From Paenibacillus urinalis (GTDB lineage Bacteria; Bacillota; Bacilli; Paenibacillales; Paenibacillaceae), in assembly GCF_028747985.1 (NCBI RefSeq), contig NZ_CP118108.1, positions 1,369,501 to 1,433,500 of the forward strand: DNA of 64,000 bases, given 5' to 3'. Position 1 is the first letter of the stretch, and the number at the start of each line of letters is the position of its first letter. The notes under the pieces are model-generated. The model ran no database searches. It had not been told where the DNA came from and saw nothing but the letters and a program-made list of their open reading frames with translations. Made by a program: the position numbers and the translations under genes. This document shows, in pieces, positions 18,445 to 27,692 of this stretch.

Positions 18445-19800
18445 ATGGCAAAAAAAGTAACGTTTGATTACAGTAAAGCACTTGAATTTGTTGGGCAGCA
18501 TGAGGTGGATTATTTCGCAGAGCCGATTCGTCTTGCACATGAGCAGCTTCATAACGGAACAGGTGCAGGGTCCGATTATCTTGGCTGGATTGATCTGCCG
18601 ACCAATTATGATAAAGAGGAATTCTCTCGTATTCAAAAAGCAGCTGCGAAGATCCAAAGCGACTCTGATGTGCTGATCGTCATCGGAATCGGCGGTTCTT
18701 ACCTGGGAGCACGCGCTGCGATTGAAATGCTGTCTCATTCCTTCTATAATGAGCTGCCAAAAGAGAAGCGCAAAACTCCTGAGATTTATTTCGCAGGTAA
18801 CAATATCAGCTCTACATATGTCAACCATCTGCTTGAGCTTATCGAAGGCAAAGACTTCTCCGTGAACGTCATTTCCAAATCCGGTACGACAACGGAACCG
18901 GCGATCGCTTTCCGTATCTTCCGTGCAGCGCTTGAGAAGAAATACGGCAAGGAAGAAGCTCGCAAACGGATCTATGCAACGACAGACCAAGCGAAGGGTG
19001 CACTCAAGAAGCTGGCGACTGAGGAAGGCTATGAGTCCTTTATCATTCCAGACGATGTAGGCGGCCGTTACTCGGTTCTTACTGCGGTAGGACTTCTTCC
19101 GATTGCTACAGCGGGTATTAATATTGAAGAAATGATGCAAGGTGCTGCTGACGCTTCGAAAGAGTACAGCAACCCGAACGTAGCCGAGAACCAAAGCTAT
19201 CAATATGCTGCTGTTCGTAATGCGCTGTATCGTAAAGGCAAAGGCACAGAGATCCTCGTAAACTACGAGCCGTCCCTGCATTTCGTATCCGAGTGGTGGA
19301 AGCAGCTGTACGGCGAGAGTGAAGGAAAGGATTTCAAAGGAATCTATCCTGCTTCTGTTGACTTCTCTACAGATCTTCACTCCATGGGTCAATTCATTCA
19401 GGAAGGAAGCCGCAACATCTTCGAAACAGTTATCCAAGTCGAAGAGGTTCCGAGCCATATTACGATTGAATCCGATCCGGACGATCTGGATGGTCTGAAC
19501 TTCCTGGAAGGCAAAACGATGGACTTCGTTAACAAAAAAGCGTTCCAAGGAACACTTCTTGCGCATACAGACGGACAAGTTCCGAATCTTATCGTAAATA
19601 TTCCAGATATGACTCCATATTCCTTCGGATATCTGGTATACTTCTTTGAAAAAGCTTGCGGCATCAGCGGTTACCTGCTTGGGGTTAATCCATTTGACCA
19701 GCCAGGGGTTGAAGCTTACAAGAAGAACATGTTTGCTCTGCTTGGCAAGCCTGGCTACGAAGAAGAAAAAGCGAAGCTTGAAGCAAGACTATCTGAATAA
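18445..19800 (+). CDS. pgi: Glucose-6-phosphate isomerase
   Basis: 451 residues from ATG 18445 ([13 protein letters not shown]), with ribosome site AGGGAGGT. The frame is open from 18328, but the extra 39 codons have no ribosome site and do not resemble the family. It interconverts glucose-6-P and fructose-6-P in glycolysis. Visible features: [18 protein letters not shown], the sugar-phosphate binding [14 protein letters not shown] (about 150-163), the [18 protein letters not shown] signature and the C-terminal [11 protein letters not shown] region. Length matches Bacillus Pgi. Its codon bias is strong, like that of tkt, which lies immediately upstream but is separated by a terminator. Confidence 0.97.
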   Translation: MAKKVTFDYSKALEFVGQHEVDYFAEPIRLAHEQLHNGTGAGSDYLGWIDLPTNYDKEEFSRIQKAAAKIQSDSDVLIVIGIGGSYLGARAAIEMLSHSFYNELPKEKRKTPEIYFAGNNISSTYVNHLLELIEGKDFSVNVISKSGTTTEPAIAFRIFRAALEKKYGKEEARKRIYATTDQAKGALKKLATEEGYESFIIPDDVGGRYSVLTAVGLLPIATAGINIEEMMQGAADASKEYSNPNVAENQSYQYAAVRNALYRKGKGTEILVNYEPSLHFVSEWWKQLYGESEGKDFKGIYPASVDFSTDLHSMGQFIQEGSRNIFETVIQVEEVPSHITIESDPDDLDGLNFLEGKTMDFVNKKAFQGTLLAHTDGQVPNLIVNIPDMTPYSFGYLVYFFEKACGISGYLLGVNPFDQPGVEAYKKNMFALLGKPGYEEEKAKLEARLSE

Positions 19801-19841
19801 TCAAGGGTATCTCAGACATATATGTAAATGACTTATTTAAC

Positions 19842-19882
19842 TAAGAAAGCAGTTCACCCGCACTTGGATGAGCTGCTTTCTT
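19842..19882. terminator. Hairpin after pgi
   Basis: TAAGAAAGCAG (19842-19852) pairs with CTGCTTTCTTA (19872-19882). There is no long T-run, so termination is likely but not certain. Confidence 0.6.
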
Positions 19883-19923
19883 AAAAATATAAATCTAGTT
19901 GTGCTAGCAGAAAGGTAGTAGAA

Positions 19924-20559
19924 ATGATGATTGAGCGTTACCGTACGGTTCGAATGTCGGGAGATAAGGAAATTGTCATCAAGAAATCGCGGTTCATTGG
20001 CCACATCAAGCCGGTAGAGACCGAGGAGGAAGCAGTTTCTTTTATCGAAGAGATCAAGAAAAAGCATTGGAATGCAACGCATAACTGTTCAGCTTATATG
20101 ATCGGTGAGCGTGATGAAATCCAGAAGCAGTCCGATGACGGCGAACCAAGCGGAACCGCAGGTAAACCTATATTGGAGGTGATCAGGAATCAGGGACTGA
20201 AGAATGTAGCCATCGTCGTGACTCGATATTTTGGCGGAATCATGCTTGGTGCAGGCGGCCTTATTCGCGCATATACAGACGGTGCGGTTGCTGCCATTGA
20301 AGCCGGTGAAGCCATTACGAAGGTGCTGCATCGTGAAGTGTTTGTAGAGATTGATTACACGTGGCTTGGCAAAGTGGAGAATGAGCTGAGGGGCAGAGAG
20401 ACTCGGATGGGTGAAACAACATTTACTGACAAAGTCAGGCTGACATGTCTTCCGGTCGATAGTGAAGCAGAGCGCTTTATAGATTTTGTGATCGATCTAA
20501 CACAAGGTCAATCTGTAATCACGGAGGGACAGCAGCTTTATTTTATTGAAGGGGAATAA
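19924..20559 (+). CDS. YigZ/IMPACT family protein (YvyE-like)
   Basis: 211 residues. It shows the UPF0029 signature: SRFIGHIKPVETEEEA, HNCSAYMIG, then DDGEPSGTAGKPILEVI and VTRYFGGIMLGAGGLIRAY. The IMPACT-type N-terminal domain (about 1-125) is joined to a ferredoxin-like C-terminal domain (DUF1949, about 138-195). The family is linked to translation regulation, but the bacterial function is not established. It lies three bases upstream of the TetR gene, so the two are probably co-transcribed. Confidence 0.88.
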   Translation: MMIERYRTVRMSGDKEIVIKKSRFIGHIKPVETEEEAVSFIEEIKKKHWNATHNCSAYMIGERDEIQKQSDDGEPSGTAGKPILEVIRNQGLKNVAIVVTRYFGGIMLGAGGLIRAYTDGAVAAIEAGEAITKVLHREVFVEIDYTWLGKVENELRGRETRMGETTFTDKVRLTCLPVDSEAERFIDFVIDLTQGQSVITEGQQLYFIEGE

Positions 20560-20562
20560 GAT

Positions 20563-21144
20563 ATGGCTAGAAGAGCAGTGGAACAGGAGTTGTCAAGGGA
20601 ACGTATATTGGAGGCGGCGAGGCATCTGTTCGTAACGAAGGGCTATCGTTCAATTTCCATGCGTAGTATAGGACAGCATCTAGGGTACAGTCATGGTTCT
20701 TTATATTATCACTTCAAGGAAAAAGCAGAACTGTTTTACGCGATTGTGATTGAGGATTTTAATCATCTGGGGCAGATGCTGCTGCAAGCGATGGCTAGGG
20801 AATCAAGTGAAGGATTGTCTAAGCCTGAGCATGTCATGATGGAATTTATCCGGTTTGGACTGGAGAATCCTTATCAGTACGAAATCATGTTTATGATTCG
20901 GGATGAAGAGCTGCTGGCCTATTGCCGTGCAGAACAGAACCGATGTTATGAGTTATTCGCAACCATTATCCGCTATCATATGAATGATCAGGAATATACG
21001 CCGGAACAAAAGCTGAAATTACCTCACAGTATGTTTTTATCTATTCACGGTTTCATTTCTTATTATATTCAAGACCGTTCTCCATTCGAGGACGTAAGAC
21101 AAGAAGCCATTTCCCACGTTAAGATTATGTGTAACAGAATTTAG
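20563..21144 (+). CDS. TetR/AcrR family transcriptional regulator
   Basis: 193 residues. The N-terminal TetR helix-turn-helix covers about 12-58 (ERILEAARHLFVTKGYRSISMRSIGQHLGYSHGSLYYHFKEKAELF). The C-terminal ligand-binding domain is helical, with WHG-domain-like character (FGLENPYQYEIMFM). Its target and ligand are unknown. It begins three bases after the YigZ gene; the ribosome site is GAAGGGG. There is no transporter or enzyme next to it on the same transcript, so the regulated genes may lie elsewhere or be the ABC ATPase downstream. Confidence 0.9.
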   Translation: MARRAVEQELSRERILEAARHLFVTKGYRSISMRSIGQHLGYSHGSLYYHFKEKAELFYAIVIEDFNHLGQMLLQAMARESSEGLSKPEHVMMEFIRFGLENPYQYEIMFMIRDEELLAYCRAEQNRCYELFATIIRYHMNDQEYTPEQKLKLPHSMFLSIHGFISYYIQDRSPFEDVRQEAISHVKIMCNRI

Positions 21145-21294
21145 TTATGTAGTTGTCATAGTCATCACCACTGTGGTCAAGGCAGCCGTTATGCAATCTA
21201 TATTATACAGCTGAACCGCATCCATCTCTGTGAAATAAGTCAATAAATGAAAGATCAGGGCCTTTTCACGCTTACATACTTCAGAGCGGTGAAA

Positions 21295-21320
21295 TGTCAT
21301 AACGTTGCATTGTCATAACG
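21295..21320 (+). repeat. Two direct copies of TGTCATAACG
   Basis: The copies lie at 21295-21304 and 21311-21320, a 16-base period, about 50 bases before the candidate promoter of the CysA-type gene. They may be an operator for the neighbouring TetR regulator or another factor. The rest of the spacer from 21145 to 21454 shows no gene. Confidence 0.4.
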
Positions 21321-21369
21321 GTAAAAGGCGAAAGTGCTTGTCTTATCCATTTCTAACAACTTTAAAAGA

Positions 21370-21399
21370 TTGACGTAATCCCCCTATTTTTGGTAAAGT
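21370..21399 (+). promoter_or_regulatory. Candidate promoter of the CysA-type ATPase gene
   Basis: TTGACG (21370-21375), an 18-base spacer and TAAAGT (21394-21399). Confidence 0.5.
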
Positions 21400-21454
21400 A
21401 TCAAATAAAGTAATTCCTAGCGCTTTTCTAGGGAATATATTGGGGGATGGGGAA

Positions 21455-22519
21455 ATGCACGTTGAAGTCCGTGGGTTGAACAAACATTTTGGGAATTTTC
21501 ATGCGGTTAAGGATGTTTCCTTTGATATTGAAAAAGGTCATCTCATCGGTTTGCTTGGACCGAGTGGTGGAGGTAAAACTTCGATCTTGCGCATATTAGC
21601 CGGTCTTGAGCATCCGGACGCAGGTGAAATCCGTTTCCATGGACAGCTCGTTAATGACCTTCCTCCACAGGAACGGGGAATCGGCTTTGTTTTTCAGAAC
21701 TATGCGCTATTTAAACATATGACCGTCTTTGAGAATATTGCGTTTGGACTTAAGGTCAAGAAGCAATCGAAGGCACAGATCCATGACCGGGTGATGGAGC
21801 TTGTAGAGCTTACAGGCCTAAGCGGCTTTGAGAAGCGTTATCCTCATCAATTATCCGGGGGACAGAGACAGCGTGTTGCATTTGCAAGAGCGCTGGCACC
21901 TGAGCCGCAGCTGCTGCTGCTTGACGAGCCATTTGCGGCGATTGATGCGAAGATTAGACAGGAGCTGCGTTCATGGCTGCGTGAATTGATTGAGCGGGTT
22001 GGAATTACATCAATCTTCGTTACCCATGACCAGGATGAGGCTATAGAAGTAGCGGATGAGATCATGATAATTAATCAAGGGGCTTTGGAGCAGAAGGGAA
22101 CGCCTTGGGACATTTACAAGCGCCCGGAAACACCGTTTGTCGCTTCGTTTATCGGAGAGTCCACTATTGTCGAGCATGCCCGTGAGCTGAAGGGGTTTGA
22201 TATCGAGGCTGTTTCCAATGATGCGAAGGCGCTCATTCGTCCTGAATATATTGAGGTAGGCAAAGAGAATGAGTTCACACTTCTGTCTGCTACGGAGAAA
22301 GGCGTTGTAAGAGCACTTCATTTCCGTGGGAGCGAGTGGCTTGTCGAAGTCACGGTAGGCAAGCATCGACTGATTACCTATCGTTCTCTTGAGAAAGAGA
22401 CGCTATCCGTTGGTCAGGAGGTTCGTGTGCTGGTTCATCGGGCATATCTGTTTAATGATCAGGACAACTGGATGGTGGAAAATAGTTTGAAGCGTGATCC
22501 AATGCCAATAACGATCTAG
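21455..22519 (+). CDS. Sulfate/molybdate-type ABC transporter ATPase (CysA-like), unlinked to permeases
   Basis: 354 residues from ATG 21455 after a GGGGATGGGG tract; the frame is open from TTG 21440. Walker A is GPSGGGKTS (35-43), the Q-loop FQNYALFKHMTV follows near 80, the signature LSGGQ is at 133-137 and Walker B LLLLDEP is at about 153-159. A C-terminal TOBE-like regulatory domain begins near residue 240. The ALFKHMTVFENIAFGL and FASFIGE-like stretches are typical of CysA. No membrane or sulfate-binding subunit lies nearby, so it must pair with permeases encoded elsewhere or serve several systems. Substrate is inferred from similarity only. Confidence 0.8.
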   Translation: MHVEVRGLNKHFGNFHAVKDVSFDIEKGHLIGLLGPSGGGKTSILRILAGLEHPDAGEIRFHGQLVNDLPPQERGIGFVFQNYALFKHMTVFENIAFGLKVKKQSKAQIHDRVMELVELTGLSGFEKRYPHQLSGGQRQRVAFARALAPEPQLLLLDEPFAAIDAKIRQELRSWLRELIERVGITSIFVTHDQDEAIEVADEIMIINQGALEQKGTPWDIYKRPETPFVASFIGESTIVEHARELKGFDIEAVSNDAKALIRPEYIEVGKENEFTLLSATEKGVVRALHFRGSEWLVEVTVGKHRLITYRSLEKETLSVGQEVRVLVHRAYLFNDQDNWMVENSLKRDPMPITI

Positions 22520-22564
22520 GTATCACTCTGCTAGGATATCAATCAGATAGCAAGCTGTCTTTTT

Positions 22565-22599
22565 ACCCTGACGTATGATGCGTACAGGGTTTTGTTTTG
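22565..22599 (+). terminator. Intrinsic terminator after the CysA-type gene
   Basis: ACCCTG (22565-22570) pairs with CAGGGT (22585-22590), followed by TTTGTTTTG. Confidence 0.75.
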
Positions 22600-22744
22600 T
22601 TCAATCGGCGATATGGATCATGGCTTTAAATCATGGCTCAAGCTTTATAAGAAGCCTTCGGTCATTTTATAATAGTATCGTAATTCAGTAATCACTAATA
22701 AATGTTCAGCATCATTTACTACATAATTCAGGGGTGTATCAACT

Positions 22745-23191
22745 ATGACAGAACAAGTTAAATTGTCTCAATATTCCGCTATTCTATTGGAGAATGCGCG
22801 TCATTACGGCGTTACGGACGAAGATGTACTCACTGCAATCCGCACCGGGGATCTGGCGGCTTTTAGCCATGCAGAACGTGAACATTATACTTACGAGGCT
22901 TTTCTCTCGTATGCGAAGGAGCATGGGGAGGAGCTTGAGCGGGCTGTTCAGGAAGGGTATCGCATCACATTCAATACCAATAATGGACTTAAAAATTGGA
23001 TTGCGATTACGTTTGATCTGAAGCCGGGAATTGATTTTAACGCAGCAGAGGGCCTTGTAGACGGTCTTATCCTTACTGGAGAGCAGGCAGAGAAGCTTAG
23101 AAAATCTCTTGCGTCCAATTGGCATATAGCAGATGAGATAGATACGGCAGACGGTCATAAAGAGCTGACATTAAGGCTCCGGGGAATGTGA
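22745..23191 (+). CDS. Unrecognised 148-residue soluble protein
   Basis: I do not recognise a family. The protein is acidic, with no signal peptide or membrane helix. The N-terminal half is predicted helical (LENARHYGVTDEDVLTAIRTGDLAAF, then YAKEHGEELERAVQEGYRI). The C-terminal half has mixed strands and helices (NWIAITFDLKPGIDFN, EQAEKLRKSLASNWHI, HKELTLRLRG). Codon use matches its neighbours and a ribosome site AGGGGTG precedes ATG 22745, so it is probably real. It lies between the CysA-type gene, which ends in a terminator, and the MBL hydrolase gene 44 bases downstream. Confidence 0.7.
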   Translation: MTEQVKLSQYSAILLENARHYGVTDEDVLTAIRTGDLAAFSHAEREHYTYEAFLSYAKEHGEELERAVQEGYRITFNTNNGLKNWIAITFDLKPGIDFNAAEGLVDGLILTGEQAEKLRKSLASNWHIADEIDTADGHKELTLRLRGM

Positions 23192-23235
23192 TGAGATACA
23201 GAGCTTATGCACCGGCAGAAAGGACATGACAGTAT

Positions 23236-24015
23236 ATGACGATAACAGATAAACTAACGTTCCTCGGCACAGGAGATGCGATGGGAGTTCCAAGGCTATA
23301 CTGTGAGTGTGAGGTATGTATGGAGGCAAGGACAACGGGTATCAACCGCAGATACCGTTCCTCAGTGCGGGTGCATGGATCAGATGGAGAGTTCATGATT
23401 GACGGAGGTCCGGATTTCGTGCATCAGATGGAACAGCTGGGCAAACGCCAGCTGCGAACGATGCTGGTTACGCATCCTCACTTTGATCATATCGGCGGAC
23501 TGCCGGAGTGGGCAGATGCCTGCAGGTGGCTCGGGGAAAAAGGGGAGCTCTACGCGCCGCAGGAGGTCATTGAAACAATACAGGTACAGTTTCCTTGGCT
23601 GTCCAGGCATATTAAAATGCAGCCCTGTGATTCAGGCGTTGAGCTCGCCGGATATCAGATCCGGACCTGGAAGGTCAACCATGGAAAGAACGGTTACTCC
23701 TACGCATACCGCCTGGAGAAGAATGGTTACCGCTGGGTTTATTGCTCGGATTCCATCAATCTGAATGAACAGGAAAGGCAGCAGCTCTATCATCTGGATC
23801 TGTTAGTGCTTGGGACAAGCTTTTATCATGAGCTGGCAGAGTTCCACACTCGCTCTGTATATGACATGCTGGAAGCACAGGAGCTGCTTCGACTGGTTAA
23901 GCCGAGGCAAACCATTTTTACTCATATGTCTCATGATGTGGATCTCCGGCAGAAGTATGATCTTATGCCGGAAATTACACTTGCCGAGACAGGAATGACA
24001 CATATTTTATCGTGA
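23236..24015 (+). CDS. MBL-fold metallohydrolase (PhnP-like)
   Basis: 259 residues. The start FLGTGDAMGVPRLYCECEVC resembles PhnP-type phosphodiesterases with a cysteine pair. The metal-binding HxHxDH motif is HPHFDH (80-85). Further ligands appear in KVNHGKNG and YCSDSI, and in FTHMSHDVD near the C-terminus. The family hydrolyses cyclic phosphodiesters or related esters. There is no phn operon here, so the substrate is open. It probably shares a transcript with the preceding unknown gene. It faces the MocR gene, which converges on it from the right with 48 bases between stops. Confidence 0.85.
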   Translation: MTITDKLTFLGTGDAMGVPRLYCECEVCMEARTTGINRRYRSSVRVHGSDGEFMIDGGPDFVHQMEQLGKRQLRTMLVTHPHFDHIGGLPEWADACRWLGEKGELYAPQEVIETIQVQFPWLSRHIKMQPCDSGVELAGYQIRTWKVNHGKNGYSYAYRLEKNGYRWVYCSDSINLNEQERQQLYHLDLLVLGTSFYHELAEFHTRSVYDMLEAQELLRLVKPRQTIFTHMSHDVDLRQKYDLMPEITLAETGMTHILS

Positions 24016-24063
24016 AGAAGCTTGATCCAGCCACCGCGCACGATTCGGTATAGAAACCTGCTG

Positions 24064-25614
24064 CTAGTGAAGATTCGCGTACGCGATCAGCAGTCGCTCC
24101 ATTCCCTCTTCAATCTGTTTCTCGCTCGTATAACAATAGCTGAGCCGGATATAAGCTTCTGAGCCTTGCGGAAGTGGATCGCAGAAGGGTCCGGGAACAA
24201 AGGCAACCGATCGTTCAAGGCTCTTCTCAAGCAGGGCGATCGCATCTACATGGGCAGGAAGCTGAACCCACAGGTCGAGCCCCCCTTCCGGGCTGACCCA
24301 CTGCCAGTCGGCCGCTGTCAGCATTTGCTCCATCTTCTCTTTTCGCAAGCTAAGTGCAATGCGCAGCTTCTCCATATGGGTCTGCATTCGGGAGGAAGTG
24401 AAGTAATGCTGGAAGATTTTTTGGCCGAGCAGCGGAGAACCGCCGTCTGTCAGTGATTTAAGAGTCAACGCTTCCTTCATAAGCCATGGCTTGCACAATA
24501 CGAAGGCAATGCGCAGACCGGGTGCTACGTACTTGCTGAAGCTGCGAATGTACATGACGACCCCTTCCGTATCATAGCTGTAGATCGGCGGGGGAGGCTC
24601 ATCTGCGAAATACATATCATACGTCGTATCATCTTCTGCAATAATGAACTGGTACTGTTCAGCAAGCTCAACCAGCAATTTACGCTTCTCCTGTGGGAGA
24701 ACATATCCCGTCGGGTTATGATAAGTCGGGTTTACATACATAAGTCGCGGGCGTGAATCCACAATGGTGTGCTCAAGCTGCTCCATATCATATCCGTCTG
24801 GCTGCATCTCTACAGTGACGATGCGTGCTCCAGCCTGCCGAAAAATATCAATGGCGGTACTGTAAGTAGGCCGTTCAACGAGCACAACATCGCTTGGCTT
24901 AATCAGCATTCGTGCTGCCAGATCGATGGCCTGCGTAGCCCCGGACGTGACAAGAATATCCTCTGGTGACAAGGACATATGGTGCCGTGCGTTAAAGTAT
25001 TCAGCCATGACCTCACGGAGCTGGAAGTCTCCTTGAACCGTGGAATAGGTGCCAAGCAGCTTGGGATACATATCGAACACCTGCTTGACGTACTCCGACA
25101 TATACGTATTGGGAAGCAAAGAGGGGTCAATCAGTGCCTTGGAGAACTGGTACTGCACGTCCTGCTGATGCAGCGCTGATAACACATGAGTCCGCCGGGT
25201 CAGCGACAGAAAAGGCAGCGAGTCCTCTTGTGTCAGCTGGCTTGCGGCTGAGTGCAGGGGCTGTGAAGTAAGTGTCTGCACTTGATTCCTCCTTTGATGT
25301 AAATGGAGTATATCTGCCGAATCTATAGCATTCGTAAACACCTTATCCGGTGGCGAGGTCAATTTCACTGCAGGGCGCGGGCACACATAATAACCTGATC
25401 GATCTTTAGCATATATAAAATGGTCCTTAACGAGCTGCTGATACGACTTAAATACGGTCAGTCGATGCACGCCAAACTGCTCTGCGAGCGAGCGCACGGA
25501 AGGAAGCCGGTCATTCGGAGCATAATCTCCCCGCTCAATTCTCAGATGAACATAGTCGTATACTTGCTGTGATAAAGGTTCCTTTGTGAGAAACTCCGAG
25601 CGTTTATTTTTCAT
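24064..25614 (-). CDS. MocR/PdxR-type regulator (GntR HTH fused to aminotransferase)
   Basis: 516 residues from ATG 25614, with AGGTGG five bases upstream; ATG 25632 in the same frame has no such site. A GntR winged helix lies near 10-80 (LSQQVYDYVHLRIERGDYAPNDRLPSVRSLAEQFGVHR has the pattern). The rest is a fold-type I aminotransferase domain with VTSGATQAIDLAARML, YVNPTYHNPTGYVL and the PLP lysine in RSFSKYVAPGLRIAF. Such regulators bind PLP or an aminated ligand and usually control a divergent gene, here the EamA exporter. Direct repeats lie in the shared intergenic region. Confidence 0.92.
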   Translation of the reverse strand: MKNKRSEFLTKEPLSQQVYDYVHLRIERGDYAPNDRLPSVRSLAEQFGVHRLTVFKSYQQLVKDHFIYAKDRSGYYVCPRPAVKLTSPPDKVFTNAIDSADILHLHQRRNQVQTLTSQPLHSAASQLTQEDSLPFLSLTRRTHVLSALHQQDVQYQFSKALIDPSLLPNTYMSEYVKQVFDMYPKLLGTYSTVQGDFQLREVMAEYFNARHHMSLSPEDILVTSGATQAIDLAARMLIKPSDVVLVERPTYSTAIDIFRQAGARIVTVEMQPDGYDMEQLEHTIVDSRPRLMYVNPTYHNPTGYVLPQEKRKLLVELAEQYQFIIAEDDTTYDMYFADEPPPPIYSYDTEGVVMYIRSFSKYVAPGLRIAFVLCKPWLMKEALTLKSLTDGGSPLLGQKIFQHYFTSSRMQTHMEKLRIALSLRKEKMEQMLTAADWQWVSPEGGLDLWVQLPAHVDAIALLEKSLERSVAFVPGPFCDPLPQGSEAYIRLSYCYTSEKQIEEGMERLLIAYANLH

Positions 25615-25671
25615 CTTATCCACCTCATCCACTCATGCCTTTCTTCCATTGTACGATATTATGACCATCAA

Positions 25672-25701
25672 CTGTTCTATTCTGTACCTTCTGTTCTATT
25701 C
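25672..25701. promoter_or_regulatory. Direct-repeat operator between MocR and exporter genes
   Basis: Two exact copies of CTGTTCTATTC lie at 25672-25682 and 25691-25701, spaced 19 bases start to start. The second ends ten bases before a TACAAT -10 box (25711-25716) of the exporter gene. That box has no good -35, as expected for an activated promoter. Paired direct repeats next to the -10 are typical of MocR regulators. Confidence 0.7.
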
Positions 25702-25745
25702 CACTTCGATTACAATGTGGCAATAGACGAGGAGGCTGGAGTAGA

Positions 25746-26687
25746 ATGCGATTATTAATTGCTTACATGAGCATGTGTTTAATTTTTGGTACGACCTTTC
25801 TGGCGATCAAAATAGGAAATGATGCAGGGGTTCCGCCGTTTTTTGCGGCAGGGGTGAGATTCTGTCTCGCAGGCGCACTCTTGTTCATATGGTGTCTATG
25901 GAGACGAAAAACAAGCATCAAGCTGCTGCTGCGTAAAGAAGTGATGATTATTGGCAGCTGTTTAACCTTTATGACCTTTGCAGGGCTATACTATGGAGAA
26001 CAATATATCAGTTCAGGCGTGGCTGCCGTATTGTCTGCTACCGGACCGATCATGATCATCGGAATTCAGACATGGGTTCTCAAGAAGAAAGCTTCAGCGC
26101 TCTCTTTGCTCGGCTGTTTAACGGCATTTGTCGGCGTTATTCTTATCCTGGTTCCCGAACTGACGATTCAGGCGGGGGGAATGTGGCTGGCAGGTGCCTG
26201 CGCAGTGCTGGTTGGCGAAGTGTTCTATGCGTCAGGCTCTGTATATTCAGGAGCCACGAGGTCCAGACTGAGCGGATATTCGTCCCTTGCAGTAAACGGC
26301 GCACAAATGCTGTATGGCGGACTCATGCTGCTGATGATCTCCTTCATCACAGAACAGCCTGATCCGGATGTGCTATTGTCTTCTGGGGCAGCGGGCTCAG
26401 TCCTCTATCTGACGATATTTGGCTCTATGATTGGACACAGTCTATTTTATTTCCTGGTCACCAAGACGGGACCGCTGTTTCCTTCGACCTGGCTCTATAT
26501 ATCTCCTATGATTGCCCTTGGTGTCGGGATGTTATTTTATGGAGAGCATGTAACCCTATTAACGGCAATCGGGTCGATCATCATCATTGGCGGCCTGATT
26601 ATGGCGAATTGGCATACACTAAGAGAGTGGATTCAGCTTAGAAGCCAGCGGAAAAGTGAAGCGGACAGAAGCGGTGTGGCAACATAA
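25746..26687 (+). CDS. EamA/DMT-superfamily exporter
   Basis: 313 residues with ten predicted membrane helices in two EamA repeats (about 5-135 and 150-292). It opens with LIAYMSMCLIFGTTFLAIKIGNDAGVPPF, the usual start of this family. Members export amino acids, metabolites or drugs; the substrate here cannot be told from sequence. It starts at ATG 25746 after GAGGAGG and is divergent from the MocR regulator, which probably activates it. The C-terminal tail is Arg/Lys/Ser-rich and cytoplasmic. Confidence 0.9.
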   Translation: MRLLIAYMSMCLIFGTTFLAIKIGNDAGVPPFFAAGVRFCLAGALLFIWCLWRRKTSIKLLLRKEVMIIGSCLTFMTFAGLYYGEQYISSGVAAVLSATGPIMIIGIQTWVLKKKASALSLLGCLTAFVGVILILVPELTIQAGGMWLAGACAVLVGEVFYASGSVYSGATRSRLSGYSSLAVNGAQMLYGGLMLLMISFITEQPDPDVLLSSGAAGSVLYLTIFGSMIGHSLFYFLVTKTGPLFPSTWLYISPMIALGVGMLFYGEHVTLLTAIGSIIIIGGLIMANWHTLREWIQLRSQRKSEADRSGVAT

Positions 26688-26721
26688 ATACGAATGACAA
26701 TTAGGGACATCTGAAAAATGT

Positions 26722-26743
26722 GCTGCGCATACACGTATGCAGC
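26722..26743 (+). terminator. Short hairpin after the exporter gene
   Basis: GCTGCGCATAC is followed by GTATGCAGC, forming a stable hairpin with one bulge. No T-run follows, so this is a weak terminator candidate. Confidence 0.4.
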
Positions 26744-26860
26744 CTAATGTACCGACCAGGCACTGATTTTTATAAATAAGTTATTTACGTATCTTTCTGG
26801 CGGTCTCAGACGTCTTCACAGTATAAGTACTTATAAGGACTAAACAAAGGGGGGCCCCGA

Positions 26861-27673
26861 ATGATGGCCTTTGTCAGATCCGAACCCTACAGGATGTATC
26901 TGAAGTGTGCAGATGGTGACGACCATACACAGACTTCGGAATTATCGAGAAGCATGATGTTATCCCTGTATAAATACTGCCTGTCTCTAACCGGATCAAA
27001 AGAGGATGCTGAGGATTTGTGCCAGGAGGTTTATGTCAAAATATTGCCGCATGCCGCGGATTTGAGTAAAAGTGTAGGTTTTTCGATGGAGGGTTATCTG
27101 ATCCGTTCAGCCCGTAATGTGTGGATTGATGGCTTGCGTAAGGAAGCAAGGCGGAGAGAGCTGCTGGGTGAGATGCAGGAGCAGGAGCAGTACGTCAGCT
27201 CTCATCATGAGCTTGGCGATGGCCTGGCTGTAGAAGAGGCTTTTCAGGTGCTCCTGACACAGCTGACGGACTGGCAGCGGACAATATACATTCTCTGTGA
27301 GCTATTCAGCTATAAGGCGAGAGAGACCGCTGATTTGCTCGATTCTACGGAAGGAGCGGTTAAGGCTGCACTTCGCCGGGCAAGAGAAGTCCTCGCAGAA
27401 GAGAGACAGCGGCAGCTAGAAGCGGATGAACCTGGCGTCTTGATGAGCCCCGTGTCGGAAGAGGATGCAGAGCGTCTAAGAGATTACCTGGGTGCTTTTC
27501 GTGCAGGTGACACTGAGCGTATTATACAGCTGGGACTTGGCGGCGCAGCAGATGTGATGATGGTGACGAGTCAAGTACTTGGCTTCAAGATGCACAGCGG
27601 CACAGCTCCTCAGCTTACAAATGCATGGTATGACAGCCTGCAGCAGATCTCAAGGATAGAGATGGTGGCATAG
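26861..27673 (+). CDS. ECF-type RNA polymerase sigma factor with C-terminal extension
   Basis: 270 residues. Region 2 is seen in MMLSLYKYCLSLTGSKEDAEDLCQEVYVKI and GYLIRSARNVWIDGLRKEARR (about 29-105). Region 4 follows at about 125-185 (LLTQLTDWQRTIYILCELFSYKARETADLL, then TEGAVKAALRRAREVL). About 80 extra residues follow (190-270), containing a DYLGAFRAGDTERIIQL segment that recalls the SnoaL-like tail of longer ECF factors, but shorter. No anti-sigma gene is adjacent; the next gene, 19 bases downstream, is clpP. Ribosome site AGGGGGG precedes ATG 26861. Confidence 0.82.
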   Translation: MMAFVRSEPYRMYLKCADGDDHTQTSELSRSMMLSLYKYCLSLTGSKEDAEDLCQEVYVKILPHAADLSKSVGFSMEGYLIRSARNVWIDGLRKEARRRELLGEMQEQEQYVSSHHELGDGLAVEEAFQVLLTQLTDWQRTIYILCELFSYKARETADLLDSTEGAVKAALRRAREVLAEERQRQLEADEPGVLMSPVSEEDAERLRDYLGAFRAGDTERIIQLGLGGAADVMMVTSQVLGFKMHSGTAPQLTNAWYDSLQQISRIEMVA

Positions 27674-27692
27674 AAAAAGGAGAGAAGCGTAA

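Noticed and set aside
18406..19578. 390-codon open frame antisense to pgi
   Set aside because: Same reasoning: shadow of biased codons in pgi; no ribosome site or recognisable domain.
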